Made by a program: the position numbers and the translations under genes. Shown here piece by piece: positions 1 to 4,717 of a stretch of 6,638 bases of DNA (position 1 is the first letter of the stretch; the number at the start of each line of letters is the position of its first letter). The notes beneath the pieces are model-generated. The model did no database searches. It had not been told where the DNA came from and saw only the letters and a program-made list of their open reading frames with translations. The stretch is from Devosia equisanguinis (GTDB lineage: Bacteria; Pseudomonadota; Alphaproteobacteria; Rhizobiales; Devosiaceae). The DNA lies in the NCBI GenBank assembly GCA_945888565.1, contig CAMDAL010000232.1:1-6638 (forward strand). The letters run 5' to 3'.

Positions 1-240
1 CTTGGATTCGACCGTGTGGTCGTTGATGCGCTGGTAGAGATCGTCGTCCTCGGTGAAGATCTCGGCGTCGCTGTCGATGCCGATGCGCGAGTGGATCTTG
101 CCGATGCCACCCTCGGCGTAGAACTTGTGGGTGAACAGCAGCGTGCGCATGCCGCGTTCGACATAGTTGTACGATGCCTGCAGCAGCAGCGTGGACTTGC
201 CGGCGTTCATCGCAGCGTAGTGGAAATAGAGTTTGGCCAT
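1..240 (-). CDS. tdk: Thymidine kinase, N-terminal part (gene runs off the left end)
   Basis: Thymidine kinase phosphorylates thymidine to dTMP with ATP in the cytoplasm, as part of pyrimidine salvage. The first 80 residues are visible. They begin MAKLYFHYAAMNAGKST, whose P-loop (A10-M-N-A-G-K-S-T17) follows the first beta strand immediately. Next come LLLQASYNYVERGMRTLLFTH and, further on, GKIHSRIG, all close to my memory of E. coli-type (type II, TK1-like) Tdk. The catalytic Glu and the zinc-binding cysteines of this family lie downstream, outside the window. The ATG at 238-240 is fixed by the family N-terminus. There is no good Shine-Dalgarno: a GGGGG run lies almost against the start codon and can pair with CCCCC upstream. 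Just upstream on the same strand are two T-tailed hairpins, so the gene either has its own promoter in the ~57 bp below them or is controlled by read-through. Identification is secure. Confidence 0.95.
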   Translation of the reverse strand, partial: MAKLYFHYAAMNAGKSTLLLQASYNYVERGMRTLLFTHKFYAEGGIGKIHSRIGIDSDAEIFTEDDDLYQRINDHTVESK

Positions 241-297
241 ACCCCCGTTCTGCCGCAGCAGGGGAGTCGGTGCGAGGGGGTGCAGCACGCTTCCAAC

Positions 298-330
298 AAA
301 AAATCGGCCGCCTGGCGGGGGGCGGCCGAT
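298..330 (-). terminator. Strong intrinsic terminator (stem D)
   Basis: On the minus strand ATCGGCCGCC and GGCGGCCGAT form a perfect 10-bp GC-rich stem with an 8-nt loop. It is followed directly by TTTTTGTT. The plus strand has only an A-run and AAAA around it, so it works in one direction only. It lies 57 bp before the tdk start codon, so it ends a transcript arriving from upstream or acts as an attenuator for tdk. Confidence 0.75.
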
Positions 331-352
331 AAAATGCCGATGGGGCTCGGCA
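331..352 (-). terminator. Second, weaker T-tailed hairpin just before the strong terminator (stem C)
   Basis: On the minus strand TGCCGA, a 6-nt loop and TCGGCA are followed by TTTT, after which stem D begins at once. The stem has only six pairs and a short T-run, so it would be leaky alone. It could act as a tandem terminator or as a competing structure: its 3' arm carries the same ATCGGC as the 5' arm of stem D. Confidence 0.45.
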
Positions 353-559
353 ACGAAACGCCATGTTGGCAGCGGCGCTTCGTCTCGAAGTCTCCGGCCG
401 CCGAATTTGGCGGGAGCGGCCGGCACGCATTCGGGGCGATTGGGGGAAGGCCTCGAACGCTCGCGACGCTATTGATCCGACATGACATGCATATGACGCG
501 CCGGGTGATCATATTGGTGTCATTTTCACCCCTTAGCCCACATTGTGGGTGGGCACCCT

Positions 560-564
560 GGAGG
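560..564 (+). promoter_or_regulatory. Shine-Dalgarno of the DUF2147-like gene
   Basis: GGAGG lies eight bases before the ATG at 573. It settles the start in favour of 573 over the in-frame TTG at 543. Confidence 0.8.
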
Positions 565-572
565 CATATTTC

Positions 573-968
573 ATGAATCGGTTCGGCAGGTTCACTACCG
601 CGGCGCTTGTCGCACTTTCGATGGCGACGCCCGCTATGGCGCAGGACAATCCGGTGGTGGGCGTTTGGCAGCCGGACAAGGATTCGGACTATACCGCCAC
701 GATGTGCGGCGCCAAGCAGGACCGCTTCTGCCTGACCGTCAGCGAGCTGCGCGGCGGTATGCGCAAGCCGGAAAACCTCAAGTACCTCGGCAAGAACCTG
801 ATCAACGAAGCGAGGCAGGCCGGCCGGAACTCGTGGAAGGGCAAGATCGACTTCTTCGGCATCACCGGCGACACCACGGTCACGCTGAAGAACGCCGACA
901 CGCTGCACCTCAAGGCGTGCGCCTATGTGGTGGTGTGCAGGGAAATCACGCTCAAGCGCAAGAGCTGA
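573..968 (+). CDS. Small secreted DUF2147-like protein
   Basis: The product is 131 residues. Residues 1-23 are a typical Sec signal peptide: MNRFGRF, a hydrophobic core, then cleavage after AMA before QDN. The mature part of about 108 residues starts with PVVGVWQP. It carries CGAKQDRFC, later YLGKNLINEA and NSWKGKI, and ends with a strand-rich segment closing KACAYVVVCREITLKR. This order (GxW start, Cys-Gly motif, 'PLLG'-like segment, Gly-rich strands, Cys near the end) resembles DUF2147 envelope proteins, whose function is unknown. Four cysteines (C45, C53, C116, C122) could form two periplasmic disulfides. The ATG at 573 has a strong GGAGG at 560-564, eight bases upstream; a TTG in frame at 543 lacks such a site. 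It is the only + strand gene here, and its stop lies four bases from that of the convergent transporter gene. The family call is moderately sure; secretion is quite sure. Confidence 0.85.
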   Translation: MNRFGRFTTAALVALSMATPAMAQDNPVVGVWQPDKDSDYTATMCGAKQDRFCLTVSELRGGMRKPENLKYLGKNLINEARQAGRNSWKGKIDFFGITGDTTVTLKNADTLHLKACAYVVVCREITLKRKS

Positions 969-980
969 AGGCTCAGGCGC
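956..980. terminator. Symmetric hairpin over the two convergent stop codons
   Basis: GCGC (956-959) pairs with GCGC (977-980), and GAGC (962-965) with GCTC (971-974), across a small two-base internal loop and a 5-nt apical loop. It covers the TGA of the DUF2147-like gene (966-968) and the TGA of the transporter gene (973-975, minus strand). It has no T-tract on either strand. It may help stop or stabilise both transcripts, since no other terminator space exists between the genes, but the support is structural only. Confidence 0.3.
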
Positions 981-1875
981 GGACAGGCTGCCGGCGGGCT
1001 GCGATCGCCGGCACGGCCTCGACGAGGATGATGGCGAAAAAGATCAGCGCCGCGCCGGCATAGCCGACAGGGCTCAGCCGTTCGCCCAGCACCAGCGCCC
1101 CGCCCAGCGCCGCGAACAGGCTTTCGGCCGAGAGCACGATGGCGGCGTTGGCGGCCGGCACCTGCTGCTGGGCGATGGCCTGCAGCGTGAAGGCGAGGCC
1201 GGTGGACAGCAGGCCAGTATAGGCGATCTGCATCCAGATAGCGCCGAAGCTCTCGATGGCCGGGGTCTCGATCGGCAGGCCGAAGGCGAGGCAGACGAGA
1301 CCCGTGCCGATGAAAGTGATCGCCGACAGCGTCACGGGCAGGGCAGTGGCGCGGCTCAGCAGGCCGATCAGGAAGACATGGCCGCCCCAGAATACGGCGC
1401 TGATGATGACCAGCACGTCGCCGAAGTTGAGCGCGGCGAGGTGGCCGCCGTTCAGGTAATAGATGCCGACGAGCGCCAGTGGTGCGCCGACATAGATGAT
1501 CGGGTGCGGCGTGGCGCGGATGGCGACAAACGCGATCAGCGGCACGAACAGCACGTAGAGCGCGGTGAGGAAGCCCGAATTCGTCAAGGTGGTCTGCACG
1601 AGACCATATTGCTGCAGCAGCGAGCCGATGAGGAACACGGCGCAGAGCAGCCCGATCATCACCCAGCGGCGGGGCGTGAAGTCGGCCAGGCGGACCTGCT
1701 TGCGCCGCAGCTCGGCCAGCGCGAATGGCAGCAGCACCACCCCACCCAGCAGGAAGCGCGCGCCGGAAAAGCTCAGCGGCCCGAGATGGTCCATCGCCGA
1801 TTTCTGCGCGACGAAGGCCAGCCCCCAGATGGCGGTGGCGATGACGAGCAGCAGGACGGCGACGGGGCGGGACAT
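973..1875 (-). CDS. EamA/DMT-superfamily transporter, 10 TM
   Basis: This is an inner-membrane protein of 300 residues, the usual length for EamA (DUF6) transporters with two repeats of about five helices. Repeat 1 spans roughly residues 6-142 and repeat 2 roughly 150-289. Family features are WGLAFVAQKSAM (17-28), a positively charged cytoplasmic segment AELRRKQVRLADFTPRRW (54-71), TTLTNSGFLTALYVLFVPL (95-113), and the signature of the second repeat, ESLFAALGGALVLGERLSP (251-269). Members carry amino acids, purines, sugars or other small metabolites in or out; the substrate cannot be read here. The ATG at 1875 gives a first membrane helix straight away. Its ribosome-binding site is poor: AAGGG lies about 18 bases upstream, in the loop of a GCCGC/GCGGC hairpin. 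It follows the aminotransferase gene after 71 bp on the same strand with no terminator seen, so co-transcription is likely. Confidence 0.92.
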   Translation of the reverse strand: MSRPVAVLLLVIATAIWGLAFVAQKSAMDHLGPLSFSGARFLLGGVVLLPFALAELRRKQVRLADFTPRRWVMIGLLCAVFLIGSLLQQYGLVQTTLTNSGFLTALYVLFVPLIAFVAIRATPHPIIYVGAPLALVGIYYLNGGHLAALNFGDVLVIISAVFWGGHVFLIGLLSRATALPVTLSAITFIGTGLVCLAFGLPIETPAIESFGAIWMQIAYTGLLSTGLAFTLQAIAQQQVPAANAAIVLSAESLFAALGGALVLGERLSPVGYAGAALIFFAIILVEAVPAIAARRQPVRA

Positions 1876-1946
1876 GGCGCTGATGTAGCCGCGCCCTTGT
1901 GCGGCGTCGAACGGATTCTGGTGATGGGTTCGATCGGGCCCGGTGA

Positions 1947-3179
1947 TTACTTCAGCTCGGCGTCGAGCGCCTCGATCAGCCGGGTGATTTCCTCGGGCGC
2001 GGTGTAGTGGGTGAACGACAGCCGCAGCACGCCGTGGCCGGGGTTGATGCCCAGCGCCTCGCATAGCCGCCACGCATAGAAGTTGCCGCCCGCCGCCATG
2101 ATGCGGTGACGGCTCAGCTTGTCGACGAGCGAGATCGGCAGTTCGGTGGTGGCGATCGAGATGGTCGGGGCGCGGAGGTTCGGGTCGGATGGGCCGATGA
2201 GCCTCAGGTTGTTCCGGCCGCGGATATAGTCGAGCAGCGGGGTGAGCAGCGCCACCTCCTGTGCCCGCATGGCGGCGTGCGCCTTGTGGAACGGCGTCCT
2301 GCCCTCGACGCTGTCGCCCGCCAGAACCGCCACCCGCTCGAGGTAGTCTGCGATGCCGGCCGAAGCGGCGATCTGCGCATGGTCGGGGCCGGCGGGCGTC
2401 AGCCGCTTCCTGGGCAGGGTATCGTTGAAGAAATGCCCCTGGTTCGGCAGTTCGGCGGCCAGCGACGGGCGGATCGCCATGATCCCCTGATGCGGGCCGA
2501 ACACCTTGTAGGCCGAGAACAGGTAGACGTCGCAGCCCAGCTCTAGCAGGTCCGGCAGGCCGTGCGGCGCGTAGGAGACGCCATCGACGACGGTGACGGC
2601 GCCGAAACTCTTGGCCCGGCGGGCTACCTCCGCCACCGGGTTGATCTCGCCGACGATGTTGGAGGCATGGGGGAAGCAGATGGCGCGGACGTGGCTGTCG
2701 AGCAGCTTGTCGAGCGCCGCGAGGTCGAGATGGCCGGTATCCTTGTCGACACCCCACTCGCGCACCACGATGCCGCGCTCGGCGAGGCGGCGCCAGGCGC
2801 CGGAATTGGCCTCGTGGTCCTGGTTGGTGACGACGATGGCGTCGCCCGGCTTCAGCCAGCCGGCGAAGGCGTTGGCCAGCACGTAGGTATTGGCGCTGGT
2901 CGATGGGCCGAAATGCACCCAGTCCTGGTTGACGTTCAACGCCTGGGCGATACGGCGATAGCCGAGGTCCATCAACTGCCCCGCCTCGCGCGACGCGGGG
3001 TAGAAGCCGTAGGGCTGCACCTTGTGGGTCACGTAGTAGCTGGTCAGCCTGTCGATCACCTGCCGCGCCGCGTACGAGCCGCCGGCGTTCTCGAAGAAGG
3101 CCCAACCCTCGAGATCGGGCTGCGCGAAGGCGGGAAACTCGGCGCGGATCAGGGCGGGGTCGAGGGGCAGGGCGGTCAT
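1947..3179 (-). CDS. Cysteine-desulfurase-like PLP enzyme, class V aminotransferase fold (VC1184 type)
   Basis: The product is 410 residues and probably a cytoplasmic PLP enzyme. Visible class V motifs are FFENAGGS (28-35), the phosphate-contacting GPSTSAN (91-97), QDHEAN with H122 stacking on the cofactor, VVDGVSYAPHGLPDLLELGCD with D199 and H206, SAYKVFGPH with the Schiff-base lysine K225, and LRLSFTHYTAPEEI with the substrate-carboxylate arginine R386. SAYK(F/V)FGPH rather than SufS-type GHK, and GGNFYA (364-369) where SufS has its catalytic Cys loop, place it in the VC1184/TIGR01976 'cysteine desulfurase-like' subfamily, whose reaction is not well defined. It therefore probably does not make persulfide for Fe-S clusters; a lyase, epimerase or transaminase role is possible. 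C373 lies near but not in the usual place. The start at 3179 fits the family N-terminus, though the Shine-Dalgarno is weak. It is the first gene of a probable two-gene operon with the transporter. Confidence 0.92.
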   Translation of the reverse strand: MTALPLDPALIRAEFPAFAQPDLEGWAFFENAGGSYAARQVIDRLTSYYVTHKVQPYGFYPASREAGQLMDLGYRRIAQALNVNQDWVHFGPSTSANTYVLANAFAGWLKPGDAIVVTNQDHEANSGAWRRLAERGIVVREWGVDKDTGHLDLAALDKLLDSHVRAICFPHASNIVGEINPVAEVARRAKSFGAVTVVDGVSYAPHGLPDLLELGCDVYLFSAYKVFGPHQGIMAIRPSLAAELPNQGHFFNDTLPRKRLTPAGPDHAQIAASAGIADYLERVAVLAGDSVEGRTPFHKAHAAMRAQEVALLTPLLDYIRGRNNLRLIGPSDPNLRAPTISIATTELPISLVDKLSRHRIMAAGGNFYAWRLCEALGINPGHGVLRLSFTHYTAPEEITRLIEALDAELK

Positions 3180-3208
3180 TGCGGGAGCTCGGATGGCGGG
3201 TGGAATTC

Positions 3209-3237
3209 TCGTTAGCCGAGGTGCCGGGTCCGGGCAA
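3209..3237 (-). promoter_or_regulatory. Possible promoter of the aminotransferase-transporter operon
   Basis: On the minus strand TTGCCC (3237-3232) is followed after 17 bases by TAACGA (3214-3209), about 30 bp before the start codon at 3179. The -10 match to consensus is poor. The position is reasonable because a terminator lies just upstream (3246-3282), so a promoter is needed in this 66-bp gap. Confidence 0.25.
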
Positions 3238-3245
3238 CAGCAGAT

Positions 3246-3282
3246 GGAAAAGAAGCCCCGGCGAGGGACCGACCGGGGCTTC
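3246..3282 (-). terminator. Intrinsic terminator after the Spy-like gene
   Basis: On the minus strand GAAGCCCCGG (3282-3273) and CCGGGGCTTC (3261-3252) form a perfect 10-bp stem with an 11-nt loop, followed by TTTTCC. It lies about 50 bp after the stop of the Spy-like gene and separates that gene from the aminotransferase operon. Confidence 0.75.
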
Positions 3283-3332
3283 CAGGGCGAACGGTGAACG
3301 GCCGGCCGAGGGTGGGGCCGGCCTGGGGTGGT

Positions 3333-3884
3333 TCAGCCGTTCGGACGGCCGGCGCGGGGCCGGTCGTGGTGGTCGCCGCGGCCAGCCGGGGACAGGCCGG
3401 CCTTCTGCTCGTCGGAGAGACTGCCGTAGAAGGCGCGGAAATCGGGGAACACCGCGTTCATCGCGGCAAGGCGCGCCTCATCGAGCTTCAAGCGCTCCTC
3501 CATGCGGTCGAGCAGGTCGGTACGCTGGGTCCGGTCGGCGCGACCGGCGCGCTCCGGGCGGATATCGGCACACTGGTCGGCGAGTTCGGTCTGCGCGGTG
3601 AGCGCCGAGGTCATGAAGGTGTCGTAGAGGCCCTGCTGTTCGGGGGTGAGCTTCAGGCGCTCGGCCAGCCGGTCGTAGCGGCGTTCCATGCGATCGGCGG
3701 CGCGGGGGGCGCAACTAAAATTGACGAACTGGAAGCGGCCCTCGGCGCCAGCCCGGAAGTCGAGCATGCGGTCGGACCGCGTATCCCGGGCCTCCTTCAC
3801 GTCGTGCGCCATGGCGGGGGAAAAGGCCGTCAGGCCGATGGAGGCGACGATGGCGGCAATGGCCGCAGCGCTGTGGGCTTTCAC
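3333..3884 (-). CDS. Periplasmic Spy/CpxP-like LTxxQ-motif protein
   Basis: The product is 183 residues. Residues 1-26 are a signal peptide ending SPAMA/HD. The mature chain is helical and highly charged. It carries LTPEQQ (79-84) within RYDRLAERLKLTPEQQGLYDTF, and a second, looser copy, SLSDEQKAGL (155-164), after a helix ending FPDFRAFYG. Paired LTxxQ motifs define the Spy/CpxP family of periplasmic chaperones and stress sensors; alphaproteobacterial members are often poorly characterised. Two cysteines (C58, C105) could form a disulfide. The tail is Gly/Arg/His-rich (GRGDHHDRPRAGRPNG) and might bind metal, which is inference. The start is GTG at 3884: the next in-frame ATG would remove the signal peptide, and GGGAG lies about seven bases upstream. 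The gene stands alone with its own terminator. No Cpx- or ECF-type promoter was recognised. Confidence 0.85.
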   Translation of the reverse strand: MKAHSAAAIAAIVASIGLTAFSPAMAHDVKEARDTRSDRMLDFRAGAEGRFQFVNFSCAPRAADRMERRYDRLAERLKLTPEQQGLYDTFMTSALTAQTELADQCADIRPERAGRADRTQRTDLLDRMEERLKLDEARLAAMNAVFPDFRAFYGSLSDEQKAGLSPAGRGDHHDRPRAGRPNG

Positions 3885-4006
3885 TGGAAGTCTCCCTGAT
3901 CTGGTCCGTCAAAGGCGAGACTAGGCTGCGTCGGATTGCGCGGGGCTGTCCGGAACATGAAATCGGGGAAAGGTCTGGGGTTCAGTGACGCGGGGCGGAG
4001 TTTGCT

Positions 4007-4140
4007 GCTCCCCCCTACACCGCCTGACGGCGGTCCCCTACCCCGCAGGCGAGAGAGGTTGGATGTGGCCATCGCTTCGCTACCGGGAACCCTTCTCCCG
4101 CTTTCGGGAGAAGATGCCCGGCAGGGCGGAAGGGGGGAGC
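4007..4140. repeat. RIME/MITE-like palindromic intergenic element
   Basis: This is a 134-bp element with perfect 10-bp inverted ends: GCTCCCCCCT at 4007-4016 and AGGGGGGAGC at 4131-4140. Inside are a hairpin ACCGCC/GGCGGT (4019-4024 with 4029-4034) and a strong composite hairpin: CTTCTCCCG (4092-4100) with CGGGAGAAG (4105-4113), enclosed by CCGGG (4083-4087) and CCCGG (4117-4121). The TTCTCCCG...CGGGAGAA core with a nearby GGCAGGGCGGA is the pattern of intergenic repeats common in rhizobia and relatives (RIME-like). No target duplication is evident. It fills most of the 291-bp gap (3885-4175) between the Spy-like and CBS genes; the rest, 3885-4006, must hold the Spy-like promoter, but I see no clear one. 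Confidence 0.7.
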
Positions 4141-4175
4141 TACTGGCGCCGCGCTGCCGAACACGAAAGGCGACG

Positions 4176-4604
4176 CTACGACGCGATGTATTCCCTGAGC
4201 GCCAGGGCTTCCTGCTCGGTTTCCTCGATCTTGCGCTTCACCACGTCGCCGATCGAAACGATGCCGACCAGCGTCGTGCCGTCCACCACGGGGATGTGGC
4301 GGATGCGGTGGCGGGTCATAAGTTCCATGAGATCGGAAACAGTGTGTGCCCTGGTAGCGGTGATGACCTTGGCGGTCATGGCTGTGCGCACCGGGCTCGC
4401 CAGCAGCTTGGCCGGATCGGTTCCGAGCCGCCGGACGATGTCGCGTTCCGAAAGGATGCCGGCCACGCCACCCTTGGCATCGACGACCACGACGGCGCCG
4501 ATCTTGTGGGTATTGAGCAGCTGCACCGCTTCGGACAGCGGGGCTCCGGCGGTCACGGTGTGAACGGCGGCGCCCTTGGATTGAAGGATATTCTCGACTT
4601 GCAT
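4176..4604 (-). CDS. Tandem CBS-domain protein
   Basis: The product is 142 residues and consists of little more than one Bateman module. CBS1 covers about residues 5-62, with VHTVTAGAPLSEAVQLLNTHKIGAVVVVD and GILSERDIVRRL. CBS2 covers about 75-128, with VITATRAHTVSDLMELMTRHRIRHIPVVD and GIVSIGDVVKRKIE. Each repeat ends in the S-x-x-D motif (S52-E-R-D55 and S117-I-G-D120) that in CBS proteins contacts the ribose/phosphate of adenine nucleotides. A short helix (EETEQEALALREYIAS) follows. Such stand-alone proteins usually sense AMP/ATP or similar ligands and act on partner proteins; no partner is visible here. The ATG at 4604 is chosen because AGGAGG (4614-4619) stands nine bases upstream; an open frame to 4697 has no such site and would add a non-family extension. 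The gene may have its own promoter or be read from the large gene upstream, whose stop is 113 bp away. Confidence 0.92.
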   Translation of the reverse strand: MQVENILQSKGAAVHTVTAGAPLSEAVQLLNTHKIGAVVVVDAKGGVAGILSERDIVRRLGTDPAKLLASPVRTAMTAKVITATRAHTVSDLMELMTRHRIRHIPVVDGTTLVGIVSIGDVVKRKIEETEQEALALREYIAS

Positions 4605-4613
4605 CGCTACAGT

Positions 4614-4619
4614 CCTCCT
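4614..4619 (-). promoter_or_regulatory. Strong Shine-Dalgarno of the CBS gene
   Basis: AGGAGG on the minus strand, nine bases before ATG 4604, is the strongest ribosome-binding site in the window. It decides the start of the CBS gene. Confidence 0.8.
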
Positions 4620-4677
4620 CACTAGGCCCGGTAGTCTGCGCCAAGACGCAGCGCTGAACAAGCTATGCGGCCTATTG

Positions 4678-4706
4678 GGCGGGACAGTGCAAAACACCGT
4701 CCCGCC
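4678..4706 (-). terminator. Hairpin after the large exported-protein gene, no T-tract
   Basis: GGCGGGAC (4678-4685) and GTCCCGCC (4699-4706) pair perfectly, and the stem continues by three more pairs after one mismatch around an A-rich loop. It lies 11 bp after the TAA at 4718-4720. No T-run follows on the minus strand, so it may be a weak terminator or an RNA-stabilising 3' structure that lets some transcription reach the CBS gene. Confidence 0.45.
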
Positions 4707-4717
4707 TGAGCGGAGCC

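Larger units (their letters stand above)
298..500 (-). ncRNA. Candidate structured small RNA or tdk leader
   Basis: Most of the 332-base stretch 241-572 has no credible protein gene, but its minus strand is rich in secondary structure. In minus-strand order the stems are: A, 423-416 with 401-394 (8 perfect bp); B, 383-374 with 362-353 (10 bp including one G-U); C, 352-347 with 340-335 (6 bp), then TTTT; D, 330-321 with 312-303 (10 perfect bp), then TTTTTGTT. Stem B has a mismatch if read as plus-strand RNA and a G-U pair if read as minus-strand RNA, and both T-tails occur only on the minus strand. A C-rich unpaired stretch (452-442) upstream of stem A could be a seed against ribosome-binding sites; that is inference. 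The 5' end is a guess: the best -10-like hexamer is TATGAT (minus strand, 513-508), with no convincing -35. I do not recognise it as 6S, SRP, tmRNA or RNase P RNA. It may be a stand-alone sRNA or the tdk 5' leader. Confidence 0.45.

Noticed and set aside
207..908. Long minus-strand open frame across the tdk upstream gap and the DUF2147-like gene
   Set aside because: It is antisense to a gene with a clear signal peptide and Shine-Dalgarno, has no family likeness, and is expected by chance in GC-rich DNA.
1876..1930. Possible repeat-derived extension (NPFDAAQGRG) before the transporter start
   Set aside because: It resembles the read-through of intergenic repeats in other alphaproteobacteria, but there is no start codon or clear palindrome to support it.
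925..2007. 360-residue plus-strand open frame rich in Gln, Asp, Glu and Arg
   Set aside because: It lies antisense to the transporter gene, and its composition is that of a shadow frame opposite a membrane protein.
2106..3215. Plus-strand open frames opposite the aminotransferase
   Set aside because: They are antisense to a gene with all class V motifs and show no protein-like features of their own.
973..3237. Continuous 754-codon minus-strand frame that could suggest an enzyme-transporter fusion
   Set aside because: Only its last 300 codons (the transporter) are real; the earlier part is the wrong frame of the aminotransferase gene, which has its own start and stop.
3952..3956. GGAAC on the plus strand, like the -35 of the EcfG general-stress sigma factor
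   Set aside because: No CGTT-type -10 lies at the right spacing and no plus-strand gene follows.
4605..4697. N-terminal extension of the CBS protein to an upstream ATG at 4697
   Set aside because: The extension would start inside the hairpin region, has no ribosome-binding site, and precedes the strong AGGAGG placed for ATG 4604.
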